DNA of 64,000 nucleotides from JBBSBY01 sp038205805 (GTDB taxonomy: Bacteria; Desulfobacterota; Desulfomonilia; Desulfomonilales; Desulfomonilaceae). The stretch spans positions 62,001-126,000 of the forward strand of contig JBBRBO010000001.1 of the NCBI GenBank assembly GCA_038205805.1, in the 5' to 3' direction. Positions within the stretch are counted from its first letter, which is position 1. The number at the start of each line of letters is the position of its first letter. Both the position numbers and the translations under genes were made by a program. Shown in pieces: positions 43,522 through 52,700 of this stretch. The notes beneath the pieces are model-generated. The model was not told the origin of the DNA. It did no database searches and saw nothing but the letters and a program-made list of their open reading frames with translations.

Positions 43522-44391
43522 CTATGCCGGCGGCGTCTCGGAAACCTCTTCTTGGCCGACGGGGGTCTGAGTCACTGCGGGCTCCTGTGGCTTGTCTCGT
43601 TGGTTCCGCCTTTGGTTCATGAGCCATAAGGTCAAAATGGGGCCGGAAATCACATATATCGCGCAAATCAAGAAGGGCACGACAAAAGGGCTGAGCGCCA
43701 GCAGCGCCAGGAGCAACACAAAGGCCACGGTCGAACTGAACGGCTTCCCCTTGACGAGAGTAAGATCCTTGAACGCGTGAAACTTGATGGAACTCACCAT
43801 GACAAAGGCCATAAAGGTGTTCAGGATCAGGATCCAGAAGTTGTAATCACTGGGTTCAAGTTCAAGTTTGTAGAAGAAAAGCACAGTGGTGGCCATCATG
43901 GCAGCCGCTCCGGGAATAGGTAAGCCATTGAATCGCTTAGGGTCTATTGTCCCGGTCTGCACATTGAATCTGGCCAGTCGCAGGGCGCCGCACGCCACGA
44001 AGAGAAATGAGCTTACCCAACCTAAGCGGCCCAAGTCAATGAGCGCCCACATGTAAATCATGATCGCCGGAGCCACCCCAAAGGCTATGACGTCCGCCAG
44101 AGAATCCAGCTCCAGTCCGAAACGGGTGGCCGTGTTCGTCAGCCGAGCGACCTTGCCGTCAATTCCGTCGAAAAAACCCGCGGCGAGTATAAGAGCAGCC
44201 GCCAATACGAATTCATGTTTAATCGAGGCGATAATGCCGTAGAAGGCCAAGAAAATACTGGTGAGAGTAAGCAAAGAAGGGAGGATAAAAATTCCCTTTT
44301 TAAGAGGTATTCTTTTTCGGGGCGGCCGTACGTACTCTTCTCCGTCAGGCCCTCGCCGTTTTCGAAAAAAAGGCCGTCTCTTCTTCGCCAT
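43522..44391 (-). CDS. pssA: CDP-diacylglycerol-serine O-phosphatidyltransferase
   Basis: A 289-residue integral membrane enzyme of the CDP-alcohol phosphatidyltransferase family making phosphatidylserine. The signature D-G-x2-A-R-x8-G-x3-D-x3-D is seen as DGIDGKVARL...GLELDSLAD at about 74-101. About eight transmembrane helices. The basic N-terminus and a charged C-terminal tail (QRDKPQEPAV) are cytoplasmic. Paired with psd upstream (330 bp gap), as in many proteobacteria. Confidence 0.93.
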   Translation of the reverse strand: MAKKRRPFFRKRRGPDGEEYVRPPRKRIPLKKGIFILPSLLTLTSIFLAFYGIIASIKHEFVLAAALILAAGFFDGIDGKVARLTNTATRFGLELDSLADVIAFGVAPAIMIYMWALIDLGRLGWVSSFLFVACGALRLARFNVQTGTIDPKRFNGLPIPGAAAMMATTVLFFYKLELEPSDYNFWILILNTFMAFVMVSSIKFHAFKDLTLVKGKPFSSTVAFVLLLALLALSPFVVPFLICAIYVISGPILTLWLMNQRRNQRDKPQEPAVTQTPVGQEEVSETPPA

Positions 44392-44721
44392 AGTTTTCCC
44401 TATGCCTTCGTAATGGTTCGTCGGCGTTTGACCACAAGCGCGGGTGAACCGCCGTGAGCGCTTAAAGCGCCACTCTCACGATCAACTGGTAGCGTTATTC
44501 TATCATCAACGGATGCGTTTGCACAGACCGAGGACCGGTGCAAGAGGGGGCTTTCGATGGAGGAGAGAAGGGGCGCTTGTACCGTTTGGCTCCCGAGTCG
44601 GCAAGTTATCGGAGACGCTTGCTGCTGGGCGGTTTTTCCCCAAGTCGTGTTTCGTAATCTTTCACCGTCCTTGCCCATACGTGACTTGAATTGCCGACAG
44701 GGTTCCTGGTGAACGGGCGTC
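44392..44721. other. Gap between psd and pssA
   Basis: 330 bases with no supported gene. The minus-strand frame at 44400-44678 is Ser/Arg-rich without family resemblance. An in-operon untranslated region is the simplest reading. Confidence 0.4.
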
Positions 44722-45372
44722 CTATTTCTTAATGGCCAACACCGTCAAGCCGGCTACGGTCTTTTCCCCGATCTTGGTCTGGATCTCGAAGGCCGACGGC
44801 ACATACACATCCAGCCTGGAACCGAACCGGATGAGGCCGAAACGTTCACCTTGGTAGGCTCGGTCGCCTTCGCTGACCCAGCACGCTATGCGTCGGGCCA
44901 CCTTGCCGGCTATTTGCACGACCTCTATCGTGGTCTCATCCCCTGCGAGCACGATGGAGTTATGTTCATTGGCCAGCGAGGCATTAGGGTCGCGGGCGTC
45001 CAGGAAGGCCCCCCGGACGTGAGTGATCTTTTTCACGATTCCCGATATGGGCCAGCGGTTCACATGCACATTGAACACCGACATAAAGATGCTGATCCTG
45101 GTGAACTGGGCATCCGGCACGTACGCGGATTCAGCGTTCTCGACGATCTCCACCACGGTTCCGTCGGCCGGTGAGAGAATAAGGTTATCACCTAGAGGAG
45201 AAACTCGCTCGGGGTTCCTGAAGAAAAGGGCTACTGCGGTGCAGAGAAGCAGAAGGACAAACGCGCTCCAGGAGTATCCCGCAATGAGAGCGATTACTGC
45301 GAGAACACCCAAAGGGACAAAGAACGGATAGCCTTCTCGTGCGATAAGCTCATAATGTGATCTGTGTTTCAT
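44722..45372 (-). CDS. psd: Phosphatidylserine decarboxylase (short form)
   Basis: A 216-residue pyruvoyl enzyme making phosphatidylethanolamine. N-terminal transmembrane segments (PFFVPLGVLAVIALIAGYSW), ILSPADGTVVEI, SVFNVHVNRWPISG, and the autocleavage site in LIRFGSRLDVYVP, where Gly-Ser gives the pyruvoyl Ser. This short form is typical of bacteria outside the enterics. The start ATG 45372 overlaps the ilvN stop (ATGA), showing coupling to branched-chain amino-acid genes. Confidence 0.94.
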   Translation of the reverse strand: MKHRSHYELIAREGYPFFVPLGVLAVIALIAGYSWSAFVLLLLCTAVALFFRNPERVSPLGDNLILSPADGTVVEIVENAESAYVPDAQFTRISIFMSVFNVHVNRWPISGIVKKITHVRGAFLDARDPNASLANEHNSIVLAGDETTIEVVQIAGKVARRIACWVSEGDRAYQGERFGLIRFGSRLDVYVPSAFEIQTKIGEKTVAGLTVLAIKK

Positions 45373-45884
45373 TCCGCGGCCAGGGCGGGCTTGACGGACT
45401 TTCTGGCTCTGGGCATAGCCACTGTGCCGGTGCGGATGAGTTCCGTTATACCGATGGGCGCAAGCAGTTCGATGATGGCCTCGATTTTCCCCAGCGCTCC
45501 CGAAACTTCGATGGTGATGGTGTCATGGGTTACGTCCACGACTTTGCCCCGGAAAATATCGGTGATGCGTAAGATCTCGGCGCGTTTCTGGGCCGCGGCC
45601 TTCATGCGGATGAGGACCAGCTCACGATCCACATAGTCCCCTTCCGTGAGATCCTGGACCTTCACCACATTGATAAGCTTCCGGAGCTGCTTGATGATCT
45701 GTTCCATAATCTGCTCGTTGCCTTGCGTGATTATGGTCATCCGTGAATATGCCGGATCCAGCGTGGGAGCCACGGAAAGCGAGTTTATGTTGAAGGCTCT
45801 CCCTGAGAACATTCCCGATATGCGGGCCAAGACCCCGGGTTTGTTCTCCACGAGCACTGATATGACATGTCGCTGTTCTTCCAT
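45369..45884 (-). CDS. ilvN: Acetolactate synthase small (regulatory) subunit
   Basis: A 171-residue regulatory partner of IlvB. The N-terminal ACT domain (HVISVLVENKPGVLARISGM) binds valine for feedback inhibition, and the C-terminal ALS_ss domain begins near DRELVLIRMKAA. The start is ATG 45884, overlapping the ilvB stop (TGATG), so the pair is translationally coupled. A GTG one codon earlier is also possible. Confidence 0.95.
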   Translation of the reverse strand: MEEQRHVISVLVENKPGVLARISGMFSGRAFNINSLSVAPTLDPAYSRMTIITQGNEQIMEQIIKQLRKLINVVKVQDLTEGDYVDRELVLIRMKAAAQKRAEILRITDIFRGKVVDVTHDTITIEVSGALGKIEAIIELLAPIGITELIRTGTVAMPRARKSVKPALAAE

Positions 45885-47584
45885 CACAGTAGTATCATGT
45901 TTTTTATGGATTCTCCTGCGGGAACCATAGGATAAACGCCTTCCTCACGGTCCACCTTGAAATCCATGATAACGGCCCCGTTGTGTTCCAGCGCCTGACG
46001 GATAACGGGTTCCACTTCAGATGTCCTTTCCGCTCGCAAGCCCAGGGCGCCGTAGGCTTCCGCCAGCTTCACGAAGTCCGGCGCGGTCATGATATCCGTA
46101 TGAGCGTACACGTTATCGTAGAAGCGCTCTTGCCATTGTCTCACCATACCCAAATACCCGTTGTTCAGTATGGCGATTTTCACGGGCAGTTTGTAGTGGG
46201 CTACCGTGGCGAGTTCCTGGATATTCATTTGAATGGAGCCGTCGCCCGCCACATCTATGACGGTGCGGTCGGGAAAGGCTACCTGCGCTCCGATGGCCGC
46301 CGGGAAACCATAGCCCATGGTCCCCAATCCGCCCGAAGACAAGAACGTGCGCGGCTTGTCGAACAGGTAGTATTGAGCCGCCCACATCTGATTCTGACCC
46401 ACCTCGGTGCTGATGATCGCTTCGCCGGCGGTGAGTTCATAGAGCTTTTCCACGACGTACTGCGGCTTAATGATCTCCGAAGAGCGATCGAATTTCAGGC
46501 GCTGCACGTTTCTCCACGCATTGATCTGAGAATGCCACGCCTTCAGCTTTTCTTTGTAGTCTTTTGGAAAACCGCGTTTTTTCAATGCCTCGATGAGCTT
46601 GACAAGGCTTTTGCGGGCGTCCCCTACAATGGGCACGTCCACGCGGATATTCTTCTGAATAGATGTAGGGTCTATGTCGATGTGGATGATCTTCGCGCCT
46701 GGGGCGAAATCCTCTACCCGGCCTGTGACACGGTCATCAAAACGAGCGCCCACGGCTAAGAGCAGATCGGAGTTGTTGACGGACATATTGGCGCGATAGG
46801 TGCCGTGCATACCCAGCATACCCAACGAGAGCGGATGCGTGCCGGGAAAGCAGCCCAGCCCCATGAGGGTCATTGTGACGGGAGCGCCGAGCATTTCCGC
46901 CAGCGCAGTTAGTTCTTGGTTTGCACCCGCGGTGATGACTCCGCCGCCGGCGTAGATGACGGGGCGTTCGGATTCCGCAATAAGTTCCGCAGCGCGCTTG
47001 ATGGACGGAATATACGGCATGAGCGTGGGCTTATACGTGACGAGTTCCACCGTTTCAGGATAAAAATACTCCGTCTTGCTCTGCACGACATCTTTGGGGA
47101 GGTCCACCAAAACAGGCCCCGGTCGACCCGTGGATGCGATAAAGAACGCCTCTTTCACGGTTTGGGCCAACTCTTCGACCTTGGTGACCAGATAGTTGTG
47201 CTTCGTGCACGGTCTCGTGATGCCGACAATATCCGCTTCTTGGAAGGCGTCGTTCCCGATGAGGGGCCTAGGCACTTGTCCCGTGAACACGAGAACGGGG
47301 ATGGAATCCATGTACGCCGTGGCAAGGCCGGTGACCGTGTTTGTGCCGCCCGGTCCCGATGTCACGAGGCATACTCCGGGCTTACCGGTAGCTCGGGCGT
47401 ACCCGTCCGCCGCGTGAACCGCCGCCTGCTCGTGGCGTACAAGTATAAACGTGAAGGTATCCGAAAAATGGCGCTGGAGGCAATCGAAGATGTCGATTAC
47501 CGCGCCGCCGGGATAGCCGAATATCGCCTCAACGCCCTCGTCCTTCAGGGACTTGAGCAAAATCATAGCTCCTGATTCTTTCAC
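45884..47584 (-). CDS. ilvB: Acetolactate synthase large (catalytic) subunit
   Basis: A 566-residue thiamine-diphosphate enzyme making acetolactate for valine and leucine synthesis. Three domains: Pyr (EAIFGYPGGAVIDIFD, with the catalytic Glu in VRHEQAAVHAADGYAR), a FAD-binding middle and PP (VAGDGSIQMNIQELATV...NNGYLGMVRQWQ). GTG start at 47584; the N-terminus MKESGAMILLKSLKDEGVE aligns with family starts, so the weak ribosome site is accepted. It follows ydcH by 33 bp. The ilvC gene often found after ilvN is not present. Confidence 0.96.
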   Translation of the reverse strand: MKESGAMILLKSLKDEGVEAIFGYPGGAVIDIFDCLQRHFSDTFTFILVRHEQAAVHAADGYARATGKPGVCLVTSGPGGTNTVTGLATAYMDSIPVLVFTGQVPRPLIGNDAFQEADIVGITRPCTKHNYLVTKVEELAQTVKEAFFIASTGRPGPVLVDLPKDVVQSKTEYFYPETVELVTYKPTLMPYIPSIKRAAELIAESERPVIYAGGGVITAGANQELTALAEMLGAPVTMTLMGLGCFPGTHPLSLGMLGMHGTYRANMSVNNSDLLLAVGARFDDRVTGRVEDFAPGAKIIHIDIDPTSIQKNIRVDVPIVGDARKSLVKLIEALKKRGFPKDYKEKLKAWHSQINAWRNVQRLKFDRSSEIIKPQYVVEKLYELTAGEAIISTEVGQNQMWAAQYYLFDKPRTFLSSGGLGTMGYGFPAAIGAQVAFPDRTVIDVAGDGSIQMNIQELATVAHYKLPVKIAILNNGYLGMVRQWQERFYDNVYAHTDIMTAPDFVKLAEAYGALGLRAERTSEVEPVIRQALEHNGAVIMDFKVDREEGVYPMVPAGESIKNMILL

Positions 47585-47617
47585 TACTTTTCCACCGGCC
47601 TGGTCGGACCCCGAGCC

Positions 47618-47845
47618 TTAGCCTTGCTGCCGTAATTTGCTGAGAATCCGCTCAATCTGATCTCGCCCCTTGAGCTTTTTTTTCTGAATAGTCTTGCGTT
47701 CCATGTCTTCCGTAGGGGTGAGATACACTCGCTTGTTAAAGGCTTCCAGTTGCTCCTCGTATTCGAGGTGTTCCTGCCAAAGCCTGTTGAGATCAGTATC
47801 CTGCGCTTTCCATTTCTCGATAAGATCCAGATCCCGTTGTTCCAT
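47618..47845 (-). CDS. YdcH-family small coiled-coil protein (DUF465)
   Basis: A 75-residue helical protein with the DUF465/YdcH pattern: an N-terminal helix (LDLIEKWKAQDTDLNRLWQE), YEEQLEAFNKRVYLTPTED, then a basic helix RKTIQKKKLKGRDQI. Its function is unknown. It heads a run with ilvB-ilvN-psd behind a good promoter. ATG 47845. Confidence 0.85.
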   Translation of the reverse strand: MEQRDLDLIEKWKAQDTDLNRLWQEHLEYEEQLEAFNKRVYLTPTEDMERKTIQKKKLKGRDQIERILSKLRQQG

Positions 47846-47886
47846 ATTCAGGCCTTTTCTGCTTGTTTTGATTGTGTGACGACAAA

Positions 47887-47916
47887 AATTTACCGCACGG
47901 AAGCCGGTTTTGTCAA
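47887..47916 (-). promoter_or_regulatory. Sigma70-type promoter of the ydcH-ilvBN-psd operon
   Basis: Minus strand TTGACA (47916-47911), 18 bp, TAAATT (47892-47887), giving a leader of about 35 bases to the ydcH ATG. Confidence 0.6.
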
Positions 47917-48070
47917 GAAACGCTTTGAGCGTATGGACTTTCTCTTCACAATTTGTAGTGCAGTATTATTTTTGTTTGTAGTGATTATTGAGAGTTGAGC
48001 GCCGAATGCGTCGGGCTTAAGTGGACGGCCCTTTTCGTAGGGGCGCCGCCTGAGCGCAGGAGCTTTCGTA

Positions 48071-48099
48071 TTGAACTCGGCGCTTATTCTCCGTAGATT
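48071..48099 (+). promoter_or_regulatory. Possible promoter for the zinc-ribbon protein gene at 48283
   Basis: TTGAAC, 17 bp, TAGATT (48094-48099). Four of six matches in each box. The 437-bp gap 47846-48282 shows nothing else apart from the minus-strand ydcH promoter. Confidence 0.3.
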
Positions 48100-48282
48100 T
48101 CTTCCTCCGGTGGCTGTGATATAGTTGCTTAGTTCGAGAACACGTCGCCGGCGAATTCAGGATTTCACGTACGTGAACTATTTGGACAAGCTTTGTCGTG
48201 AGCCCAGTCCCCTCAGCCGGCGCTCACACGGGAGAACGTTCGGCGTCCGACTCTGTAAACCGCAAACCCACTGGAGAGGCCC

Positions 48283-49029
48283 ATGCCTAAACCGATAATA
48301 GACGCCCAAGAGGCGCTTGATCTCATAAGAGCCGGGAAAACCGACGCGGAACTTACGGCGAAGTATAACCTCTCTCTCAAGGGACTCCAAAGCCTCTTCT
48401 CCAAGCTGGTAAGAGCGGGAGCCTTGACGGAGTCGGATCTGGCGAATCGTTGCCCTGATCGTTCGGCGTGCGTCGGCCTCGCGCAAGGACTGCCGTCGGG
48501 TCGTGAAGGGCTGTCCCGAAACACCTCGGAAACGCAATCCACTTCAGGAGAAAGGGTTATCAGGGCGGTTGACGCTATTAGAGACATACTCGCCGGTTTG
48601 AACGACTCCGAGATGATGGAAAAATACAAGCTATCCGCAAAGGGATTGCAGGATCTTATCAACCAGTTGGTCGCCGCCGACTTGATTACCCAATACGACG
48701 TGGAACGCAGGGCCTTTGGAGAGGAACAGTCCGTTGATTTATTGCATGTCATTCGACGATTGGGGATGGATGCCATGACAGGTCTTGGCCGGGCCAATTC
48801 ACACGTCCCGAGCCGATGCGTCGCATGCGGGGCGTCCCAGACTGCGGAATTCGACGAATGTCCCGTGTGCGGTGTAAACATACCCGAGTTCAAGGCCCGA
48901 AAACTCTACGAGGAGCGCCTTGCGACCGCGGTGTGGAAATGTCCTTCGTGCGGGAAACCCCAAGACAAGGAGTATGATGAGTGCCCCGCATGCGGCGTCA
49001 TAGTCTCCAAGGTGAAAAAGAGTTCGTGA
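48283..49029 (+). CDS. Zinc-ribbon protein with two HTH-like repeat modules
   Basis: A 248-residue protein. Two copies of a helical module: residues about 8-52 (LDLIRAGKTDAELTAKYNLS, then LQSLFSKLVRAG) and about 97-145 (AIRDILAGLNDSEMMEKYKL, then LQDLINQLVAADLI). The 'E/MxxKYxLSxKGLQxLxxxLVxAxL' pattern repeats exactly. Two C-terminal zinc ribbons follow: CVACGAS...CPVCGVN and CPSCGKP...CPACGVIVSKVK. Paralogous to the 199-residue protein at 42642. Probably a nucleic-acid or protein-binding regulator; no target is evident. Confidence 0.65.
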   Translation: MPKPIIDAQEALDLIRAGKTDAELTAKYNLSLKGLQSLFSKLVRAGALTESDLANRCPDRSACVGLAQGLPSGREGLSRNTSETQSTSGERVIRAVDAIRDILAGLNDSEMMEKYKLSAKGLQDLINQLVAADLITQYDVERRAFGEEQSVDLLHVIRRLGMDAMTGLGRANSHVPSRCVACGASQTAEFDECPVCGVNIPEFKARKLYEERLATAVWKCPSCGKPQDKEYDECPACGVIVSKVKKSS

Positions 49030-49330
49030 AGTAACCGTGCACTGCGCGGAAATTGTTAAATAGGAGCCGTACGCCCGGTGAACCGCGCAGAATCGCGTGA
49101 AAACCCCAGGAATCCAGGCGTCTTTACAATTCACAGTGACTTACTGTAATACTATGTCGGTGAAATGCGCCGACCGCAAGCACAAACGAGTCGCTGCGCC
49201 GAGGTTTGTTCGAAACGGCGCCGATTTTCACGCGAGGAAATTCGGTTCGGCTCTTGTTTCCGGGGCGATATGGTTTATCTATTGATAGCCCTCTATAGCG
49301 CCCCTTACACGCTTCAATAGAAATATCTCA
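49030..49330. other. Intergenic region, no supported gene
   Basis: About 300 bases. TTTACA near 49123, followed 16-18 bases later by TGTAAT/TAATAC, could be a promoter reading right, but the next gene starts 550 bases away behind repeat copy I. Confidence 0.35.
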
Positions 49331-49552
49331 TACCGATGCGCTTTCGCAAAAGTAAGATCGGCGGAGTTCTTTTTGTAAAGCAGGTTTTCCCAACCACTTT
49401 CTAAGCGCTTTGTGATAATCGCGGAAAGCGGCGTTCTATCTTGAGAAAAGCCGGTTCCGGAAATTGCAAAAGTTCTTTGATAGGGTTTTGGGACTCATCC
49501 TTTCTTTCAAGAAGGTTCTCCCCGCTATTCCTTATTTGATGAGGCATTGGTA
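49331..49552 (-). repeat. Interspersed inverted-repeat element, copy I
   Basis: Full-length copy in reverse orientation: right-end sequence TACCGATGCGCTTTCGCAAA at 49331, left-end sequence finishing GAGGCATTGGTA at 49552. Here it lies in the 5' region of the activase gene. Confidence 0.9.
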
Positions 49553-49708
49553 TCACCGGCACGGAGTTCAAGCCCCGAGCGGGTACATACTGGGAGAATC
49601 ATCTCCCTATCTAAGCCGGCGAGGGTGATTTCCAACCAGTCGTCCGGCGCCGATGAACAAATTCGTTCATCTGTGGTGACATTCTTATCGTTCAAGGGAG
49701 ATATTGTA

Positions 49709-52700
49709 ATGGAAGCCCTGGGTCTGTGTTTGGGAGCCTCCACCGTCAGTTATGTCCATCTAAGGCGAGATGAAAAAAACATCGCCGTTTTGAAAACCGA
49801 GTCGATTACCCACGAAGGCAATCCCCGCAAGGTACTCCTCGATATATTAAAGGATATGCCGCAGGCCCGGACGATTCCCCTCGCCGTAACGGGTCGCAAG
49901 TTCATAAACTTCGTCGAACTTACCACCATTCCCGAACCCGAGGCCCTGGAAATCGCCGTGGCCCAAACCTTGACCCCTGATAGCCCATACCGCGTCGTGG
50001 TGAGCGCCGGCGGGGAGACCTTTCTCGTCTACCACCTGGACGAAGACGGCAAGATTCAGGGCATTCAAACGGGTAACAAATGCGCATCCGGCACGGGTGA
50101 ATTCTTCCTTCAGCAAATTGGTCGCATGAATCTCACGCTGGGCGAAGTGGACGACCTCGGCGTGAGCACCAAACCGCACAAAGTTTCGGGTCGATGCTCG
50201 GTCTTTTGTAAGAGCGACTGCACCCACGCCCTCAACAAAGGCGTCCCGAAAGATGAAGTGGTGGCCGGCCTCGCCAAGATGATGGCCGGAAAGATCGTGG
50301 AGCTGCTGAAGAAGCTGCCCAAGAAATCCATTATGCTCATCGGCGGATCTTCCGAAAATGAATCCATGGTTCACTATCTCTCGCAGGAGATCGAGGATCT
50401 CTACATCCCATCAAACGCCACCCATTTCGAGGCGATGGGAGCCGCGATTTGGGCGCTCGATCACGAAACTATCCCGTACACCGGCGCGGACAGCGTGTTC
50501 AAGCGTAAAGGTTCGGCCTTCGGATACCTCAAGCCCCTAAAAGAATTCAGGAGCCTCGTGCGATTCGAGGAACGCCCCAGGGGAATACCCCTAGCCGGCG
50601 ACGTCACGATCCTTGGGCTGGATGTGGGTTCTACAACCACAAAGGGTGTGCTGTTACGACTCAGTGACAAGGCCATCCTTGCGGCTGATTACCTCCGTAC
50701 CAACGGCGACCCCGTAGGCGCTTCGAGACAGGTCTACGCCGGCTTGGCCGGCCAAATTGACGTGCCCGTGAAGATTATCGGGCTGGGCGTTACGGGCTCG
50801 GGTAGGCAAATAGCGGGGCTCCACGCCATGACGGACGGCGTTATAAACGAGATCATCGCTCACGCGGCAGCCGCGGTCCACTTCGACAAGGACGTGGACA
50901 CCATATTCGAGATCGGCGGCCAGGACGCCAAGTACACCTACATCACCAACGGTGTGCCCAGCGACTACGCTATGAACGAGGCGTGCTCAGCCGGAACAGG
51001 ATCGTTTCTTGAGGAATCAGCGAAAGAAAGCCTCGGCCTCCAGGTGACCGACATCGGCAGAGTAGCCTACACAGGGGAGAATCCTCCGAACTTCAACGAT
51101 CAATGTGCAGCCTTTATCGGTTCGGATATTAAGAACGCAGCCCAAGAAGGCATCCCCGTCAATGACATCGTGGCGGGTTTGGTCTACTCAATTTGCATGA
51201 ATTACTCGAATCGAGTGAAGGGCAATCGGCCCGTAGGCAAGAAGGTCTTCATGCAGGGCGGGGTTTGCTATAATGAAGCCATCCCCGCGGCAATGGCGGC
51301 CCTCACCGGCAAAGAGATCGTGGTGCCGCCCGAGCCCGGACTCATGGGAGCCTTCGGCGTCGCCCTCGAGGTACAGCGTCGCCTGGAAGTGGGGCTCCTC
51401 AAGGAGCAGCCCTTCGATCTCAACCGCTTGGCCGCCCGTGAGGTAATCCACAAAAAGTCCTTCACATGCGGCGGCGGCAAAGAAAAGTGTGATCGCCGCT
51501 GTGAAGTAGCCCGCATCGAGATCGAAGGAACCACGTATCCCTTCGGCGGAGCCTGCAATCGCTATGTCAATCTGGTGCGCAATGTCGAATTCGACAAGAC
51601 CGGACTGGATATGGTGGATTACCGGCAGAAGCTCGCGTTCCGCGACTATGCGCCGCCGCAGCCCGACGCCGGCAAGCCCGTAGTCGGAATCAATCGCTCG
51701 TTTCTTGTGAACACCTATTTCCCGCTCTTCAACGGCTTCTTCAAGGACTTAGGGTACGACGTGGTCTTATCCGATAAGTCCGATCCCGCGGGAGTGGATC
51801 AGCAAAACGCCGCATTCTGTTTCCCCGTGGAAGTGGCCCACGGCATGATTGCGGATCTCCTGGCAAAAAAGCCCGACATTCTCTTCATGCCGCACATTCG
51901 CGGGGTTCCCACGGATTCCGAGAACCCCAATACATGCACATGCGTATTTGTGCAAGGTGAGTCCTTTTATCTCAGGAGCACCTTCGATACGACTGCGGCC
52001 AAAGTCTTAAACCCGTTCGTGGATATGAGTCGAGGCCTGGAGCAGGCCAAGGGAGCCTTTATCGAGGTCGCCCAGGAGCTGGGCCGTTCCCGCGACGACG
52101 CAGAACGGGCCTTTGCGGCCGGCGTCAAGGCCCAAAACGCCTTCAAGGCCGATTTTCAAGCAAAGGGCGTCGAAATTTTGAAGGAGCTCGACGCGGATCC
52201 CTCGGCCCTCGGTGTGGTCCTGTTCGGCAGGCCGTACAACGCATTCGCCGCTGAGGCCCACAAGAGCATCCCTGCGAAGTTCGCCTCAAGGGGTATCAGG
52301 ATAATCCCTTTTGACATGCTCCCTCACGAAAGCCAAACCCTGGACGACGCAGAGACCATGTACTGGTCCATGGGGCGGATGATTCTCAAGGCCTCACGCT
52401 TCGTGAAGAATCACCCCAGGTTGTTCGGGGTCTTTATCAGCAACTTTTCGTGCGGCCCGGACTCCTTTGTGGTGGGATACTTCAGGGAGGAAATGGGTCG
52501 CAAGCCGTCCCTAACCCTGGAGCTTGACAGCCACACCGCCGACGCCGGCCTCGAGACGAGGATCGAGGCGTTTCTGGACATCGTGAATTTCTACCGTGAG
52601 CTGGAATCCCGCAAGGTGATCACCGAAGCCAAACGGAGTTTCCAAGCAGCTCGCGTAATCAGCGAGCGAGGCAAAGCCTACATCAGGACATCCGATGGTG

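Noticed and set aside
44400..44678. 92-residue frame between psd and pssA
   Set aside because: Low-complexity Ser/Arg-rich composition, no ribosome site.
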